NCBI GenBank assembly: GCA_902806095.1
Contig: CADCVF010000053.1
Location: 1 to 64,000, forward strand
DNA: 64,000 nucleotides
From: an uncultured Rubrobacteraceae bacterium
Lineage (GTDB): Bacteria > Actinomycetota > Rubrobacteria > Rubrobacterales > Rubrobacteraceae
Direction: 5' to 3'
The notes beneath the pieces were generated by a model. It made no database searches and was not told the origin of the DNA. It saw only the letters and a program-made list of their open reading frames with translations. The first letter of the stretch is position 1; every line of letters begins with the position of its first letter. The translations under genes were made by a program, and so were the position numbers. Below are positions 32,911-41,958 of the stretch, piece after piece.

Positions 32911-34080
32911 TTACGGCTTCAGTACGATCTTGATGGCGCCGTCCTGCTTTCTTTGAAAGATCTCGTATCCTAGTGGCGCGTCTTCTAGAGGCATCTCGTG
33001 AGTCTTGAGGTCCTCGACGCCCAGAGGATCATCGTCGTTCAGGAGCGGCACGATGTCCTCGACCCACTGCCACACGTTGGCCTGTCCCATGCGGAGCTGT
33101 ATCTGCATGTCGAAGAGGTCGCCCAGTGGGAAAGCCTGGATCGGTCCTGTGTAGACGCCGGTGAGCGAGAGCGTTCCGCCGCGTCTCACTGCGGACATAC
33201 TGTCGCGCAGGGCGGTCGCCCGGTCGAGCTGCAGCTTGGTGGTCTGCAGTATGGAGCCGACGAGCGAGCCTCCGGCCTCCATACCGACGGCGTCTATGGC
33301 CGAGTCGACGCCGCGGCCGTCGGTGAGGTTCAGGATCACATCCCTCACGCTGTCCACCGCAGAGTAATCCACGGTCTGGACACCGTGCCTCGAGGCCATG
33401 GCGAGTCGCTCCGGCACGTTATCTATGCCTATAACGCGTCCGGCGCCAAGGTGCATTGCTATGCGGGCGCACATCTGGCCGATCGGTCCGAGGCCCCAGA
33501 TCCCTACGGTACCACCGTCGGGAATATCCGCGTAGGCAACTGCCTGCCAGCTCGTCGGCAAGACGTCGGAGAGGTACAAAAAGCGCTCGTCCGGCGGTCC
33601 GTCGGGCACCTTGATGGGCCCGAAGTGGGCCTGGGGCACGCGCAGGTATTCGGCCTGCCCACCGGGGACGGCGCCGTAGACGTGGGTGTAACCGAACAAG
33701 CTCGCCCCCCTGCCGCGTCCCAGGAGGTTCACCGTCTGGGCGAGTTTGCCCGTATCACGCGTGGTCTCGCACTGGGAGTAGAGCTGTTGGTCGCAGAAGT
33801 AGCAGTGCCCGCAAGAGATGTTGAAGGGGATCACGACGCGGTCGCCGGGCGCGATGTGCTCCACGTCGGCCCCGACCTCCTCGACTATGCCCATCGGCTC
33901 GTGCCCGACGATGTCGCCCTCGCGCATCAGCGGTGAGAGCTTGGCGTAGAGGTGCAGATCCGAGCCGCAGATCGCGGTCGAGGTCACCCTGATTATGGCA
34001 TCGGTGGACTCCTGGATGATCGGGTCTGGGACGTTGTCCACCCTGACGTCTTCCTTGCCGTGCCATACTACGGCCTTCAC
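32911..34080 (-). CDS. Zinc-dependent alcohol dehydrogenase, formaldehyde dehydrogenase-like
   Basis: A 389-residue medium-chain zinc dehydrogenase. The catalytic zinc site is ICGSDLHLY and GHEPMGIVEEVG, and the structural zinc cysteines are in SCGHCYFCDQQLYSQC. The coenzyme site is GIWGLGPIGQMCARIA followed by an acidic residue, so NAD is likely. The overall pattern resembles glutathione-independent formaldehyde dehydrogenases. The gene overlaps the upstream epimerase-like gene by four bases on the same strand, so the two are coexpressed. The natural alcohol or aldehyde is unknown. Confidence 0.9.
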   Translation of the reverse strand: MKAVVWHGKEDVRVDNVPDPIIQESTDAIIRVTSTAICGSDLHLYAKLSPLMREGDIVGHEPMGIVEEVGADVEHIAPGDRVVIPFNISCGHCYFCDQQLYSQCETTRDTGKLAQTVNLLGRGRGASLFGYTHVYGAVPGGQAEYLRVPQAHFGPIKVPDGPPDERFLYLSDVLPTSWQAVAYADIPDGGTVGIWGLGPIGQMCARIAMHLGAGRVIGIDNVPERLAMASRHGVQTVDYSAVDSVRDVILNLTDGRGVDSAIDAVGMEAGGSLVGSILQTTKLQLDRATALRDSMSAVRRGGTLSLTGVYTGPIQAFPLGDLFDMQIQLRMGQANVWQWVEDIVPLLNDDDPLGVEDLKTHEMPLEDAPLGYEIFQRKQDGAIKIVLKP

Positions 34081-35132
34081 TGCTCCCTCCCTCCTACTCC
34101 AGTGAGTATCTCTCGTATCCGGAAAGGTCCGCCCGTCCTAGGCGAGAGCGGCGGCGTGTCGAGGCCGGTTCCGGCCCGCAAACCTTCGAGAACCTCGAGC
34201 AGGGTCTCATCGGCAGAATAGCGCGGCGTCCAGCCTAGCTCTGTGCTGGCCCTTGTCGTGTCCATGATCGGGACCTGCCGCGAGAGGTCGAGCCATCCAG
34301 GTGGGACGGGCTGCAGCCTGAGCCTCCACGACAGCCCCGCCCCGGCGCGGGCGAGCCGCGAGGAGACAGGCACGGGACGGGCGTTCAGGATACGTCCGAT
34401 TTCCCCGGCGTCGAGTACAGGCTCAGCAGCCAGGTTGAACGCGCCGCGGGCGTCCTCGTTCACGATGGCGAGCCTGAAAGCCTCGCCAACGTCGTAGGAG
34501 TGGACCACCTGGGAGCGCAGATTCTCTATGTCGGGGATGACGTTGATCAGGGCCGGATTGGCGATCATGCTAGGGAAGAAGGGTCCGGCGAAGAGACGCC
34601 TTATTCCCTCCGCAGCTTCCTTCTTGAAGACAAGCCCGGGACGCATTCTGACGAGCCGCACGTCGGGCGCCTCGGCCTCGAATCGGTCCAGTCTCCGCTC
34701 GACCTCGGCCTTGTGGCGGCCGTAGTACGAGGTCGGGACGCCGCCGGTCGGCCAACTCTCATCCACGCGGCGCTCCTTCGGCCCCGGCGAGTACGCGCCG
34801 ACCGACGAAGCGTACAGGAGCAAAGGAACGCCGGCCTCCTTTACGGCCCTGGCGACGCGCGTGCTCCCCTCGACGTTCACCATCCACTGCTTTGTCAGGT
34901 CCCGAGAGGGTTGGATGATCCAGGCTAGCAACACCACGGCGTCAGCGCCTGCAAAGTGGGGAACGAGATCGTCGCTGACTATATCAGCCGAGGCCCACTC
35001 TACCTTCGGTATCGAAAGACCAGGTAGCCGGCGTGCCAGTCCGAGGACGGATTCTACGCTCTCTTCCTTTTCGAGCGACCGGAGCACACTGGTTCCGATA
35101 TTTCCGGTCGCCCCTACCACCACGACTCTCAT
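34077..35132 (-). CDS. NAD-dependent epimerase/dehydratase family protein
   Basis: A 351-residue extended-SDR protein. The cofactor motif is VVGATGNIGTSVL, the catalytic Tyr and Lys are in SYYGRHKAEVER, and SSVGAYSPG provides the Ser. The C-terminal part has a sugar-substrate-type region. It may act on nucleotide sugars or other carbonyl compounds; no specific substrate is evident. Its stop overlaps the alcohol dehydrogenase start by four bases. It is divergent from another SDR-like gene at 35219 with 86 bases between them. Confidence 0.85.
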   Translation of the reverse strand: MRVVVVGATGNIGTSVLRSLEKEESVESVLGLARRLPGLSIPKVEWASADIVSDDLVPHFAGADAVVLLAWIIQPSRDLTKQWMVNVEGSTRVARAVKEAGVPLLLYASSVGAYSPGPKERRVDESWPTGGVPTSYYGRHKAEVERRLDRFEAEAPDVRLVRMRPGLVFKKEAAEGIRRLFAGPFFPSMIANPALINVIPDIENLRSQVVHSYDVGEAFRLAIVNEDARGAFNLAAEPVLDAGEIGRILNARPVPVSSRLARAGAGLSWRLRLQPVPPGWLDLSRQVPIMDTTRASTELGWTPRYSADETLLEVLEGLRAGTGLDTPPLSPRTGGPFRIREILTGVGGREQ

Positions 35133-35218
35133 GCAGGTCCCTTACCCTACTGCCCGACGGGTGAAACGCCAGAAGCGGGATGATGTACTATCGGCCGAGA
35201 ACGAAACAGGGAGGATCG

Positions 35219-36127
35219 ATGCGAGTACTGGTAACGGGTGCGCGGGGCAAGGTCGGAAGGGCGACGGTGGCGGCGTTCCAGGAGGCCGGCCACGACGTGC
35301 GTGCTACAGACCTGACGCCGCCGGTCTTCGAGCGGCCCGAGGAAGGCGAGGCAAACTACGTCCAGGCCGACCTGTCTGACGCGGGCGACGCCTTCGCGGT
35401 CGTGAGGGGCGCTGAGGCCGTCGTGCACACGGCCGCGATCCCCGAGCCGACGAGCAATCCGCCGCACGTCGTATTCCAGAACAACCTGATGGCGACCTTC
35501 AATACCTTGGAGGCGGCGATCCGGTTCGGGGTGCCCCGTTTCGTGAACACCTCGAGCGAGACGGTGCCTGGGTTCTTCTTCCCCGAACGGCCTTTCCTTC
35601 CCGACTACGTGCCTGTGGACGAGGAACATCCGATTCGTCCCCAGGATCCATACGCGACAGCCAAGTATTTCGGCGAGCTCCTGATGGACGGCGCTATTCG
35701 ACGCTCGGACATCAGGTGCATCTCGATCCGCCCTTCCTGGGTGCAACACGAGGGCAACTACGAGCGTAACCTCGGCCCGATGGTCCGCGACCGCTCGGAG
35801 CTTAGCGCGGGTTTCTGGAGCTACATCGACGTCTACGACCTGGCCGACGCCATGGTGCTGGCCGCAGAGAGCGACCTGCCAGGCCACGAAGTCTTCTACA
35901 TTGCCTCGCCTGATAACGTTGGCGGCAGACCGTTCGAGGCCGCCGTGCGCGAGCACTACGGGGATGAGGTCGAGGTAGGGTCGCCCCTCCCACGTGAAGA
36001 CTCTTCAGGCATCTCTATCGAGAAAGCCAGGCGCATGCTCGGCTACGATCCAAAACGCTCCTGGCGCGACTACCTCGACGACGAGGGCCGCTTGAAGCCG
36101 GGCGTAACGGGCCTGTTCGCCGACTAA
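35219..36127 (+). CDS. NAD(P)-dependent epimerase-like oxidoreductase
   Basis: A 302-residue extended-SDR protein. The start MRVLVTGARGKVGRATVAAF holds the glycine motif, TSSETVPG and PYATAKYFGE supply catalytic Ser, Tyr and Lys. ATG 35219 has GGGAGG four bases upstream; an earlier ATG in frame lacks a site. It resembles UDP-glucose 4-epimerase-like or uronate dehydrogenase-like proteins, but the exact reaction is unknown. It is transcribed away from the other SDR gene and converges with the MetE-like gene. Confidence 0.85.
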   Translation: MRVLVTGARGKVGRATVAAFQEAGHDVRATDLTPPVFERPEEGEANYVQADLSDAGDAFAVVRGAEAVVHTAAIPEPTSNPPHVVFQNNLMATFNTLEAAIRFGVPRFVNTSSETVPGFFFPERPFLPDYVPVDEEHPIRPQDPYATAKYFGELLMDGAIRRSDIRCISIRPSWVQHEGNYERNLGPMVRDRSELSAGFWSYIDVYDLADAMVLAAESDLPGHEVFYIASPDNVGGRPFEAAVREHYGDEVEVGSPLPREDSSGISIEKARRMLGYDPKRSWRDYLDDEGRLKPGVTGLFAD

Positions 36128-36135
36128 GGCCCCGT

Positions 36136-37254
36136 CTACCCCCAGACCTGCTCCGCGGTCTCGACTATGGTACGGAGCTTGTACTCTTCGTCTTCGACGC
36201 TTATGGCGTTGCCGACGATGGATGTGGCGAAGCCGCACTGCGGGCTCAAGGCCAACCGCTCCAGAGGGAGGAACCTCGACGCCTCGCGAAGCCTGGTCTC
36301 CAGCTCTTCTCTCGTCTCGCGCCTGGGTGTCTTGGTGGTGACGAGGCCAAGGACGGCGACCTTGTCCTCGGGTACATGCGAGAGAGGGCCGAAGTCGCCC
36401 GAGCGTTCGTCGTCGTACTCGAGCATCAACCGCTGTGCGTTTATGCCGCCGAAGATGCGTCGCGCCAGCGGCTCGTAGGAGCCCGAGACCAGCCAGCGGC
36501 TCCCCTGGTTGCCCCGGCAGAGGTGGAAAGAGAAGGTGAGGTCGCTGTGGTCCCCGATCACATAGTTGTCGAGCTCGATCCCCCGACTCAGCCAGCGGTC
36601 GAGATCCCAGCCCCGGCGCTCGTAGAACGCACGGGTCTTGGGATCCAGCAGTAGTGGATAATGCGGCGCGTCGAGCTGGACGTACTCGGCACCGAGTCGC
36701 GCCAGCTCTTCGACCTCCTCGCGCAGGATCTGCGCAACGTCCTCTAGAAAGAGGTCGAGCGTCGGGTAGGCCCCAGCGGATAGCTCGGGAGACCAGAGGT
36801 TCGCGTACATGCTCGGGCTCGGCAGCGTGACCTTCACGGTCCTGTCCGTACGGCCCCGCGCGTACACGAACTCCTCGACCGAGAGGTGGCGCCTCCGCCG
36901 CAACTCTCCGACCACCCCGAGGGCCTGTGGGCGTTCGGTCGCCTTATCCCCTACCGTATCGTCTCCGTGCCACTCTCCCCACAGCCAGGCGTCAATGTCG
37001 TGCTCCCCAAAGCCCTCGACGGCCTCTACCATCTGGCTCTGGAAGGACTCCCGACGCATCTCACCGTCTGTGACGATAGGGAGGCCAGCCCGCTCCTGCA
37101 GCCCGATAGCCCAGTCCACGGCCCGATCCTCGATACGCTTGAACTCGGTTGCACAGAGCCCGCCTGCGGCGTAGCGCTCGCGCGCCTCGAGCAGTTCCTG
37201 AGGACGCAGAAGGCTGCCTACGATATCTGCGCGGGCGGTAACGACTTGCTTCAT
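36136..37254 (-). CDS. MetE core-domain protein (cobalamin-independent methyltransferase-like)
   Basis: A 372-residue protein of the MetE C-terminal/UROD-like superfamily. DIVGSLLRP, IVTDGEMRRESF, EEVEELARLGAEYVQLDAPH and LSPQCGFAT are typical. The His, Cys and Glu positions for zinc are suggested by HLCRGNQGSRW and the final SPQCGF. Only the catalytic half of MetE is present, as in many archaeal and actinobacterial members whose methyl donor is uncertain. It may transfer methyl groups to homocysteine or another thiol. The gene stands alone on the minus strand, convergent with the oxidoreductase. Confidence 0.87.
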   Translation of the reverse strand: MKQVVTARADIVGSLLRPQELLEARERYAAGGLCATEFKRIEDRAVDWAIGLQERAGLPIVTDGEMRRESFQSQMVEAVEGFGEHDIDAWLWGEWHGDDTVGDKATERPQALGVVGELRRRRHLSVEEFVYARGRTDRTVKVTLPSPSMYANLWSPELSAGAYPTLDLFLEDVAQILREEVEELARLGAEYVQLDAPHYPLLLDPKTRAFYERRGWDLDRWLSRGIELDNYVIGDHSDLTFSFHLCRGNQGSRWLVSGSYEPLARRIFGGINAQRLMLEYDDERSGDFGPLSHVPEDKVAVLGLVTTKTPRRETREELETRLREASRFLPLERLALSPQCGFATSIVGNAISVEDEEYKLRTIVETAEQVWG

Positions 37255-37291
37255 GCGGGCCAGTCTAGCATCCGACGGTGTCCAGGGAAGC

Positions 37292-37537
37292 CTAAGCGGC
37301 TACCTCGGCGACCTCGGCTTCGATTCCTTCTGAGGCATCCCGCACAAAGAAAGTATCAGGATCTAGAGGAAACATAACGCTCAAAGTGCAACCAGGGTTC
37401 TGTTCCCCTGCCACCTCCAGCGCCCGCAAGATGCTCTCGGCCCTGACGAACAGCGTCGTGGAGTGGGCCGTGCCGCGATCCACCTCGATGCAAACTCTTA
37501 TCAATCTGGTCCTCCATCTTCCTGTGAAGCGCTCCAT
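37292..37537 (-). CDS. Small unknown protein, 81 residues
   Basis: A short soluble protein that I do not recognise. The core reads VCIEVDRGTAHSTTLFVRAE and SILRALEVAGEQNPG, an alpha/beta pattern, and it ends FFVRDASEGIEAEVAEVAA. ATG 37537 has AGAAGGGG just upstream, which supports expression. A TTG codon about ten residues in also has a GGAGG site and could be used. It lies alone upstream of a MetE-like gene on the same strand. Codon use resembles other genes in the window. Confidence 0.55.
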   Translation of the reverse strand: MERFTGRWRTRLIRVCIEVDRGTAHSTTLFVRAESILRALEVAGEQNPGCTLSVMFPLDPDTFFVRDASEGIEAEVAEVAA

Positions 37538-37700
37538 GCCCCTTCTACACCTCTTCTGTTACATATCGGCAACAGCGGCGCAAAGTGTAGGTAACAGAGG
37601 TACGCGTCAGGACCGGGTCTGGATCAGGCCCTTAGTTCCAAGCTGCTCCACTGTGGTGTAATGCGGGAACTTGCCTGGTCTAGATCGAGCGGAGGAAAGT

Positions 37701-38870
37701 GTGAAACTGGCGAGGCGGATGGAGCGTCTGGGAACAGAGACGGCTTTCTCGGTCCTGGCTAAAGCGAAGGCCCTGGAGGCGGAGGGGCATGAGATCATCC
37801 ACCTCGAGATCGGCGAACCCGATTTCGATACTCCGGCCCACGTCGTCGAGGCCGGCTGTAAGGCACTGCGCGAAGGGCATACCCACTACACCCCCACCGC
37901 CGGCATTCCCGAGTTGCGCGAGGCTATCGCCGGCGACGTGGCGCGTAGCCGGGGCATAGACGTCGGTCCCGAACAGGTAGTCGTCACGCCCGGCGGGAAG
38001 CCGATAATGTTCTTCGCCATCCTCGCACTCGTCGAAGAGGGGGACGAGGTGCTGCTTCCCAACCCGGCGTTCCCGATCTACGAGTCGATGGTGAACTTCG
38101 TCGGCGGAAGGCCGGTCTCCGTACCGCTGCGCCAGGAAAACGGGTTCCGATTCGACCTCGACGAGTTTAGCGCAGGCCTCACCGAACGCACGAAACTCGT
38201 GATCCTCAACTCCCCGGCCAACCCGACGGGCGGCGTGCTTACGGCCGATGACATCGCCGCACTCGCCGGCATCCTGCGCGAACGCCCCGACGTCTACGTC
38301 CTGAGCGATGAGATCTACTCTCGGCTGCTGTACACGGGTGAGTTCGCCAGCATCGCCTCGGAGCCTGGACTCGGGCCTGATGGGCGGACGATCATACTAG
38401 ACGGTTTCTCGAAGACCTACGCTATGACAGGCTGGCGGCTCGGCTACGGCGTAATGCCCGAACCCCTCGCAGAGGAGGTAGCCAAGCTACAGGTTAACTC
38501 CAATTCCTGCACCAGCGCGGCCACGCAGTACGCCGGTCTCGCTGCGCTCCAGGGGCCGCAGGACGCAGTGGAGAGTATGCTCGCCGAGTTCAGGGCGCGC
38601 CGGGACCTGATCGTAGACGGCCTCAACGAGCTCCCAGGTGTCGAATGTATAACGCCCAAGGGTGCGTTCTACGCCTTCCCGCGCATTACAGAGACCGGAC
38701 ACTCGGCCGACGAACTGGCCGATCTACTGCTCGACGAGGGAGGCGTAGCGTGCCTCTCCGGCACCGCGTTCGGCCGCTATGGAGAAGGCCACCTGCGGCT
38801 CTCCTACGCCAACTCGCGCGAGAACATCAGCAGGGCTCTGCAAAGGATGGGCGAAGCCCTCTCGCGGTGA
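37701..38870 (+). CDS. PLP-dependent class I/II aminotransferase
   Basis: A 389-residue fold-type I aminotransferase of the AspC/AlaA kind. The PLP lysine lies in DGFSKTYAMTGWRLGYG, the NPTGG block is SPANPTGGVL, and the C-terminal Arg is in LRLSYANSREN. It transfers amino groups between an amino acid and 2-oxoglutarate or pyruvate. GTG 37701 is chosen because GGAGG lies five bases before it. Its neighbours do not reveal the substrate. It is a single gene with a normal length. Confidence 0.9.
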   Translation: MKLARRMERLGTETAFSVLAKAKALEAEGHEIIHLEIGEPDFDTPAHVVEAGCKALREGHTHYTPTAGIPELREAIAGDVARSRGIDVGPEQVVVTPGGKPIMFFAILALVEEGDEVLLPNPAFPIYESMVNFVGGRPVSVPLRQENGFRFDLDEFSAGLTERTKLVILNSPANPTGGVLTADDIAALAGILRERPDVYVLSDEIYSRLLYTGEFASIASEPGLGPDGRTIILDGFSKTYAMTGWRLGYGVMPEPLAEEVAKLQVNSNSCTSAATQYAGLAALQGPQDAVESMLAEFRARRDLIVDGLNELPGVECITPKGAFYAFPRITETGHSADELADLLLDEGGVACLSGTAFGRYGEGHLRLSYANSRENISRALQRMGEALSR

Positions 38871-39005
38871 TCGCAGAATCCTCGACGTATAGAGTAGCCG
38901 GCTGAACCACCAACTCGTCGGTCGAGTCGTCCGACAAATCGGCTGCCCTCCAGGGTAGCCTTCTGCTACACTTCCTGCGACGATAGATCGACCAGGGAGA
39001 AGAAA

Positions 39006-39116
39006 ATGCGCCGGACTTTCATGTCTATCCAGAGGGGAATTACCACCTACTCGAAGGACATGAGGCTCCGTGAGAACTTTGAACCTGGGGATTTTGGCGC
39101 ATGTAGACGCCGGTAA
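39006..39116 (+). CDS. Possible 36-residue leader ORF overlapping the tet/otr-like start
   Basis: ATG 39006 follows GGGAGAAGAAA and opens a frame beginning MRRTFMSIQRGITTYSKDM that stops at 39116, 46 bases inside the GTG start of the ribosomal protection gene. Leader ORFs control some tetracycline-resistance genes by attenuation, but this one differs in sequence from the known tet(M) leader. Coupling or attenuation is inference. Confidence 0.35.
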   Translation: MRRTFMSIQRGITTYSKDMRLRENFEPGDFGACRRR

Positions 39117-41064
39117 GACGACCCTGACCGAGCGGCTTCTCCACACCGCCGGTGTCATCGACGAGATCGGCAGGGTCGATGACGGAAGTACCCAAACCGA
39201 TACCTTAACGCTAGAACGGCAACGTGGCATCACGATCAAATCTGCCGTCGTGTCGTTCATCATCGACGACGTCACGGTCAACCTGATCGACACACCCGGC
39301 CACCCTGACTTCATAGCGGAGGTGGAACGGGTGCTAAACGTGCTCGACGGCGCCGTGCTCGTCATCTCCGCGGTGGAGGGCGTGCAGTCGCAGACCCGCT
39401 TGTTGATGAGGACGCTGCAACGGCTGCGCATACCCACTTTAATCTTCGTGAACAAGATCGACCGCGGCGGCGCGCAGTATGTGAGCTTGTTGCACAGTAT
39501 CTCCGAGAGACTGACTCAGGCGATCATCCCGATGGGATCTGCCAGCGGGTTGGGAACCCGCAGTCCAAGTTTCACGCCTTACGGTGCCACCGACGCCGAC
39601 TTCACTTCCGGACTCGTTGACCTGCTCGCCGACCATGACGACGCGTTTCTCGCCGCATACGTCGACGACGAGGCGACGGTCTCCTACCCCCGCCTCCGCG
39701 ACGAGCTTGCGGCACAGACCGGGAAGGCGCTGGTGCATCCGGTTTTCTTCGGCTCGGCCGTCACAGGTGCGGGCGTGGATGAGCTGATCTCCGGCATCAC
39801 GGAGTTGCTGCCCGCGGCCGAAGGCGATGTCCATGGCCCGGTCTCTGGCGTGGTTTTCAAGGTCGAGCGAGCTCAGGCAGGGGAGAAGATCGCGTACGTC
39901 CGTATGTTCTCAGGCACGGTGAGGGTGCGGGATCTTCTGCGATCCGACCGAAACGAGGAGGGGAAGGTCACCGGAGTAAGCGTTTTCGACCGCGGCTCGA
40001 CCGTCCAGCGCGCATCTGTCTGTGCGGGGCAGATCGGCAGGCTCTGGGGTCTCGGGGAAGTTCGGATCGGGGACGCGATCGGCGAACCGCGGACGAACCA
40101 GGAGAGCCACTATTTCGCCCCGCCGACGCTGGAAACGGTCGTCGTTCCCCGCCGCCCCGCCGACAAAGGCGCGCTGCACGTCGCGCTCTCCCAACTCGCC
40201 GAGCAGGACCCGCTGATCGACGTGCGCCAGGACGACAGCAGGCAAGAAATGTTCGTCTCGCTCTACGGTGAGGTGCAAAAAGAGGTCGTCGGGGCTACGC
40301 TGGCGAACGACTACGACATCGACGTCGAGTTCCGTGAAACGACAATGATCTGCATAGAACGTCCCATCGGCGTCGGTGCGGCTGTCGAGGTGCTCCCCAA
40401 GGTACGTTCGCCGACCACTCCGTTCCTGGCCACCATTGGGCTGCGCATCGAGCCGGCCGCGCTCGACTCGGGGGTGCAGTTCGGGCTGGATGTCAAGGTG
40501 GGGTCGATACCGACTCACGTCTACAAGACGGTGGAGGCTTTTCATGAGGCGATGGAGCGCACGGTGCTAGAGACCCTACGCCAGGGGATCTACGGATGGG
40601 AGGTCACTGACTGCACCGTCACCATGACCGACTGCGACTACCAGGCCCCACCACGAGGGTGGCCTGGTACCACCGCCTCTGACTTCCGTGTGCTGACCCC
40701 GCTGGTGCTGATGGGCGCGCTTAAGCAGGCCGCCACTGCGGTGTGCGAACCGATACAACGCTTCCATCTCGAGATCCCGTCGGACACGTTCGGGGCGACG
40801 GTGTCCGCGATGGCGCGGCTGCGCGCCGTTCCTCAATCACAGGAGATGCGAGGTTCGTCGTACACACTGGTGGGTGAGATCCCCTCGGCCAGGGTGCACG
40901 AGCTGCAGCAGCAGCTACCGGCGCTGACCCGAGGCGAAGGCCTGGTGGAGTGCGAATTCGACTCCTACAGAGCGGTCCCCGGCAAGGTCCCGACCCGGCC
41001 GCGGTCAGACTACAACCCGCTCAACCGCAAAGAGTACCTGCTGCACGTCATGCGGCGGGTCTAA
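39070..41064 (+). CDS. Ribosomal protection protein, Tet/Otr(A)-like
   Basis: A 664-residue translational GTPase related to EF-G and to tetracycline ribosomal protection proteins. The G motifs are AHVDAGKTT (residues 10-18), DTPGH and NKID. The start LNLGILAHVDAGKTTLTERL and the block ERQRGITIKSAV match Otr(A)-type proteins. It should remove tetracycline-like drugs from the 30S subunit, as the family does. Whether it confers resistance here is untested. GTG 39070 has GAGG four bases before it. The methyltransferase gene follows after 17 bases. The start lies within a possible 36-residue leader ORF. Confidence 0.88.
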   Translation: MRTLNLGILAHVDAGKTTLTERLLHTAGVIDEIGRVDDGSTQTDTLTLERQRGITIKSAVVSFIIDDVTVNLIDTPGHPDFIAEVERVLNVLDGAVLVISAVEGVQSQTRLLMRTLQRLRIPTLIFVNKIDRGGAQYVSLLHSISERLTQAIIPMGSASGLGTRSPSFTPYGATDADFTSGLVDLLADHDDAFLAAYVDDEATVSYPRLRDELAAQTGKALVHPVFFGSAVTGAGVDELISGITELLPAAEGDVHGPVSGVVFKVERAQAGEKIAYVRMFSGTVRVRDLLRSDRNEEGKVTGVSVFDRGSTVQRASVCAGQIGRLWGLGEVRIGDAIGEPRTNQESHYFAPPTLETVVVPRRPADKGALHVALSQLAEQDPLIDVRQDDSRQEMFVSLYGEVQKEVVGATLANDYDIDVEFRETTMICIERPIGVGAAVEVLPKVRSPTTPFLATIGLRIEPAALDSGVQFGLDVKVGSIPTHVYKTVEAFHEAMERTVLETLRQGIYGWEVTDCTVTMTDCDYQAPPRGWPGTTASDFRVLTPLVLMGALKQAATAVCEPIQRFHLEIPSDTFGATVSAMARLRAVPQSQEMRGSSYTLVGEIPSARVHELQQQLPALTRGEGLVECEFDSYRAVPGKVPTRPRSDYNPLNRKEYLLHVMRRV

Positions 41065-41081
41065 CGTAACTGGAGGTTTCC

Positions 41082-41810
41082 GTGAAGGACTATGAGCCGA
41101 TCATGAGCTTTGGCGAAGACGTCGCCGAGGCGTATGACGACGAGCAACGCGGCGACGAAAAAGCGGCCGTCGTGTTCCTGGAGAAGCTGGCGGGTGGTGG
41201 CCCCGCGCTGGAACTCGCCATCGGCACCGGTCGGATCGCGCTGCCGCTCGCCGACCGGGGGATCCGCGTAGACGGAGTCGACATCTCAGCAGCGATGGTC
41301 GCGCAGCTGCGCACCAAGCCGGGTGGAGAGCAGATCTCCGTTACGATCGGCGACTTCGCCGATGTGCCGGTGCCTGGCAAATACCGCTTGATCTACGTCG
41401 TCTTCAACACGTTGTTCAACCTGCTGACCCAGGATGATCAGGTGCGCTGCTTCGAGAACGTCGCCGCCCACCTCACCGACGAAGGCTCGTTCGTGATCGA
41501 GGCAGGCTCACCCGCCTTCCTCTACACGTTGCGTGACGACCAACACGTCGATGCGGAGTCAATCGAAGTCGACGCGGTAAAGCTCGATGTGCTTCGTCAC
41601 GATCCTGCGAAGCAGATGCTCGATGAGAGCCACGTTTCTATCTCTCGCACGGGCGTGCACTTGGGCCCAATCGTCCAGCGATATGCATGGCCGGCCGAGC
41701 TCGACCTAATGGCGCGGATCGCCGGGCTGCGCTTGAAGGAGCGTTGGGACGGCTGGAACCGCGAACCGTTTACCGGTAAGCACAATGTCGTGTCGGTCTA
41801 CGGACGCTGA
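41082..41810 (+). CDS. Class I SAM-dependent methyltransferase
   Basis: A 242-residue methyltransferase. The SAM site is ALELAIGTGRIALPLADRG near residue 42, followed by VDGVDISAAMV with its acidic residue. The DDDEQ-rich N-terminus and FNTLFNLLTQDDQV are typical of small-molecule methyltransferases. GTG 41082 follows GGAGG at five bases. It lies 17 bases after the Otr-like gene and is very likely cotranscribed with it, so an antibiotic-modifying or export-linked role is conceivable. No substrate can be read from the sequence. Confidence 0.85.
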   Translation: MKDYEPIMSFGEDVAEAYDDEQRGDEKAAVVFLEKLAGGGPALELAIGTGRIALPLADRGIRVDGVDISAAMVAQLRTKPGGEQISVTIGDFADVPVPGKYRLIYVVFNTLFNLLTQDDQVRCFENVAAHLTDEGSFVIEAGSPAFLYTLRDDQHVDAESIEVDAVKLDVLRHDPAKQMLDESHVSISRTGVHLGPIVQRYAWPAELDLMARIAGLRLKERWDGWNREPFTGKHNVVSVYGR

Positions 41811-41958
41811 AATGATCGGTGTTGATCACACGGGCCGAGTCCTGATCTCACGGTAGACCTCCTACAGCGTTCTTCACAGCTTCGCCGCCGTTCGGTATCT
41901 TGGAAAGAAGTATCGGAGATCGAAATTCGACGAGCGTAGAAGGGGAGGCACTTAGGCT

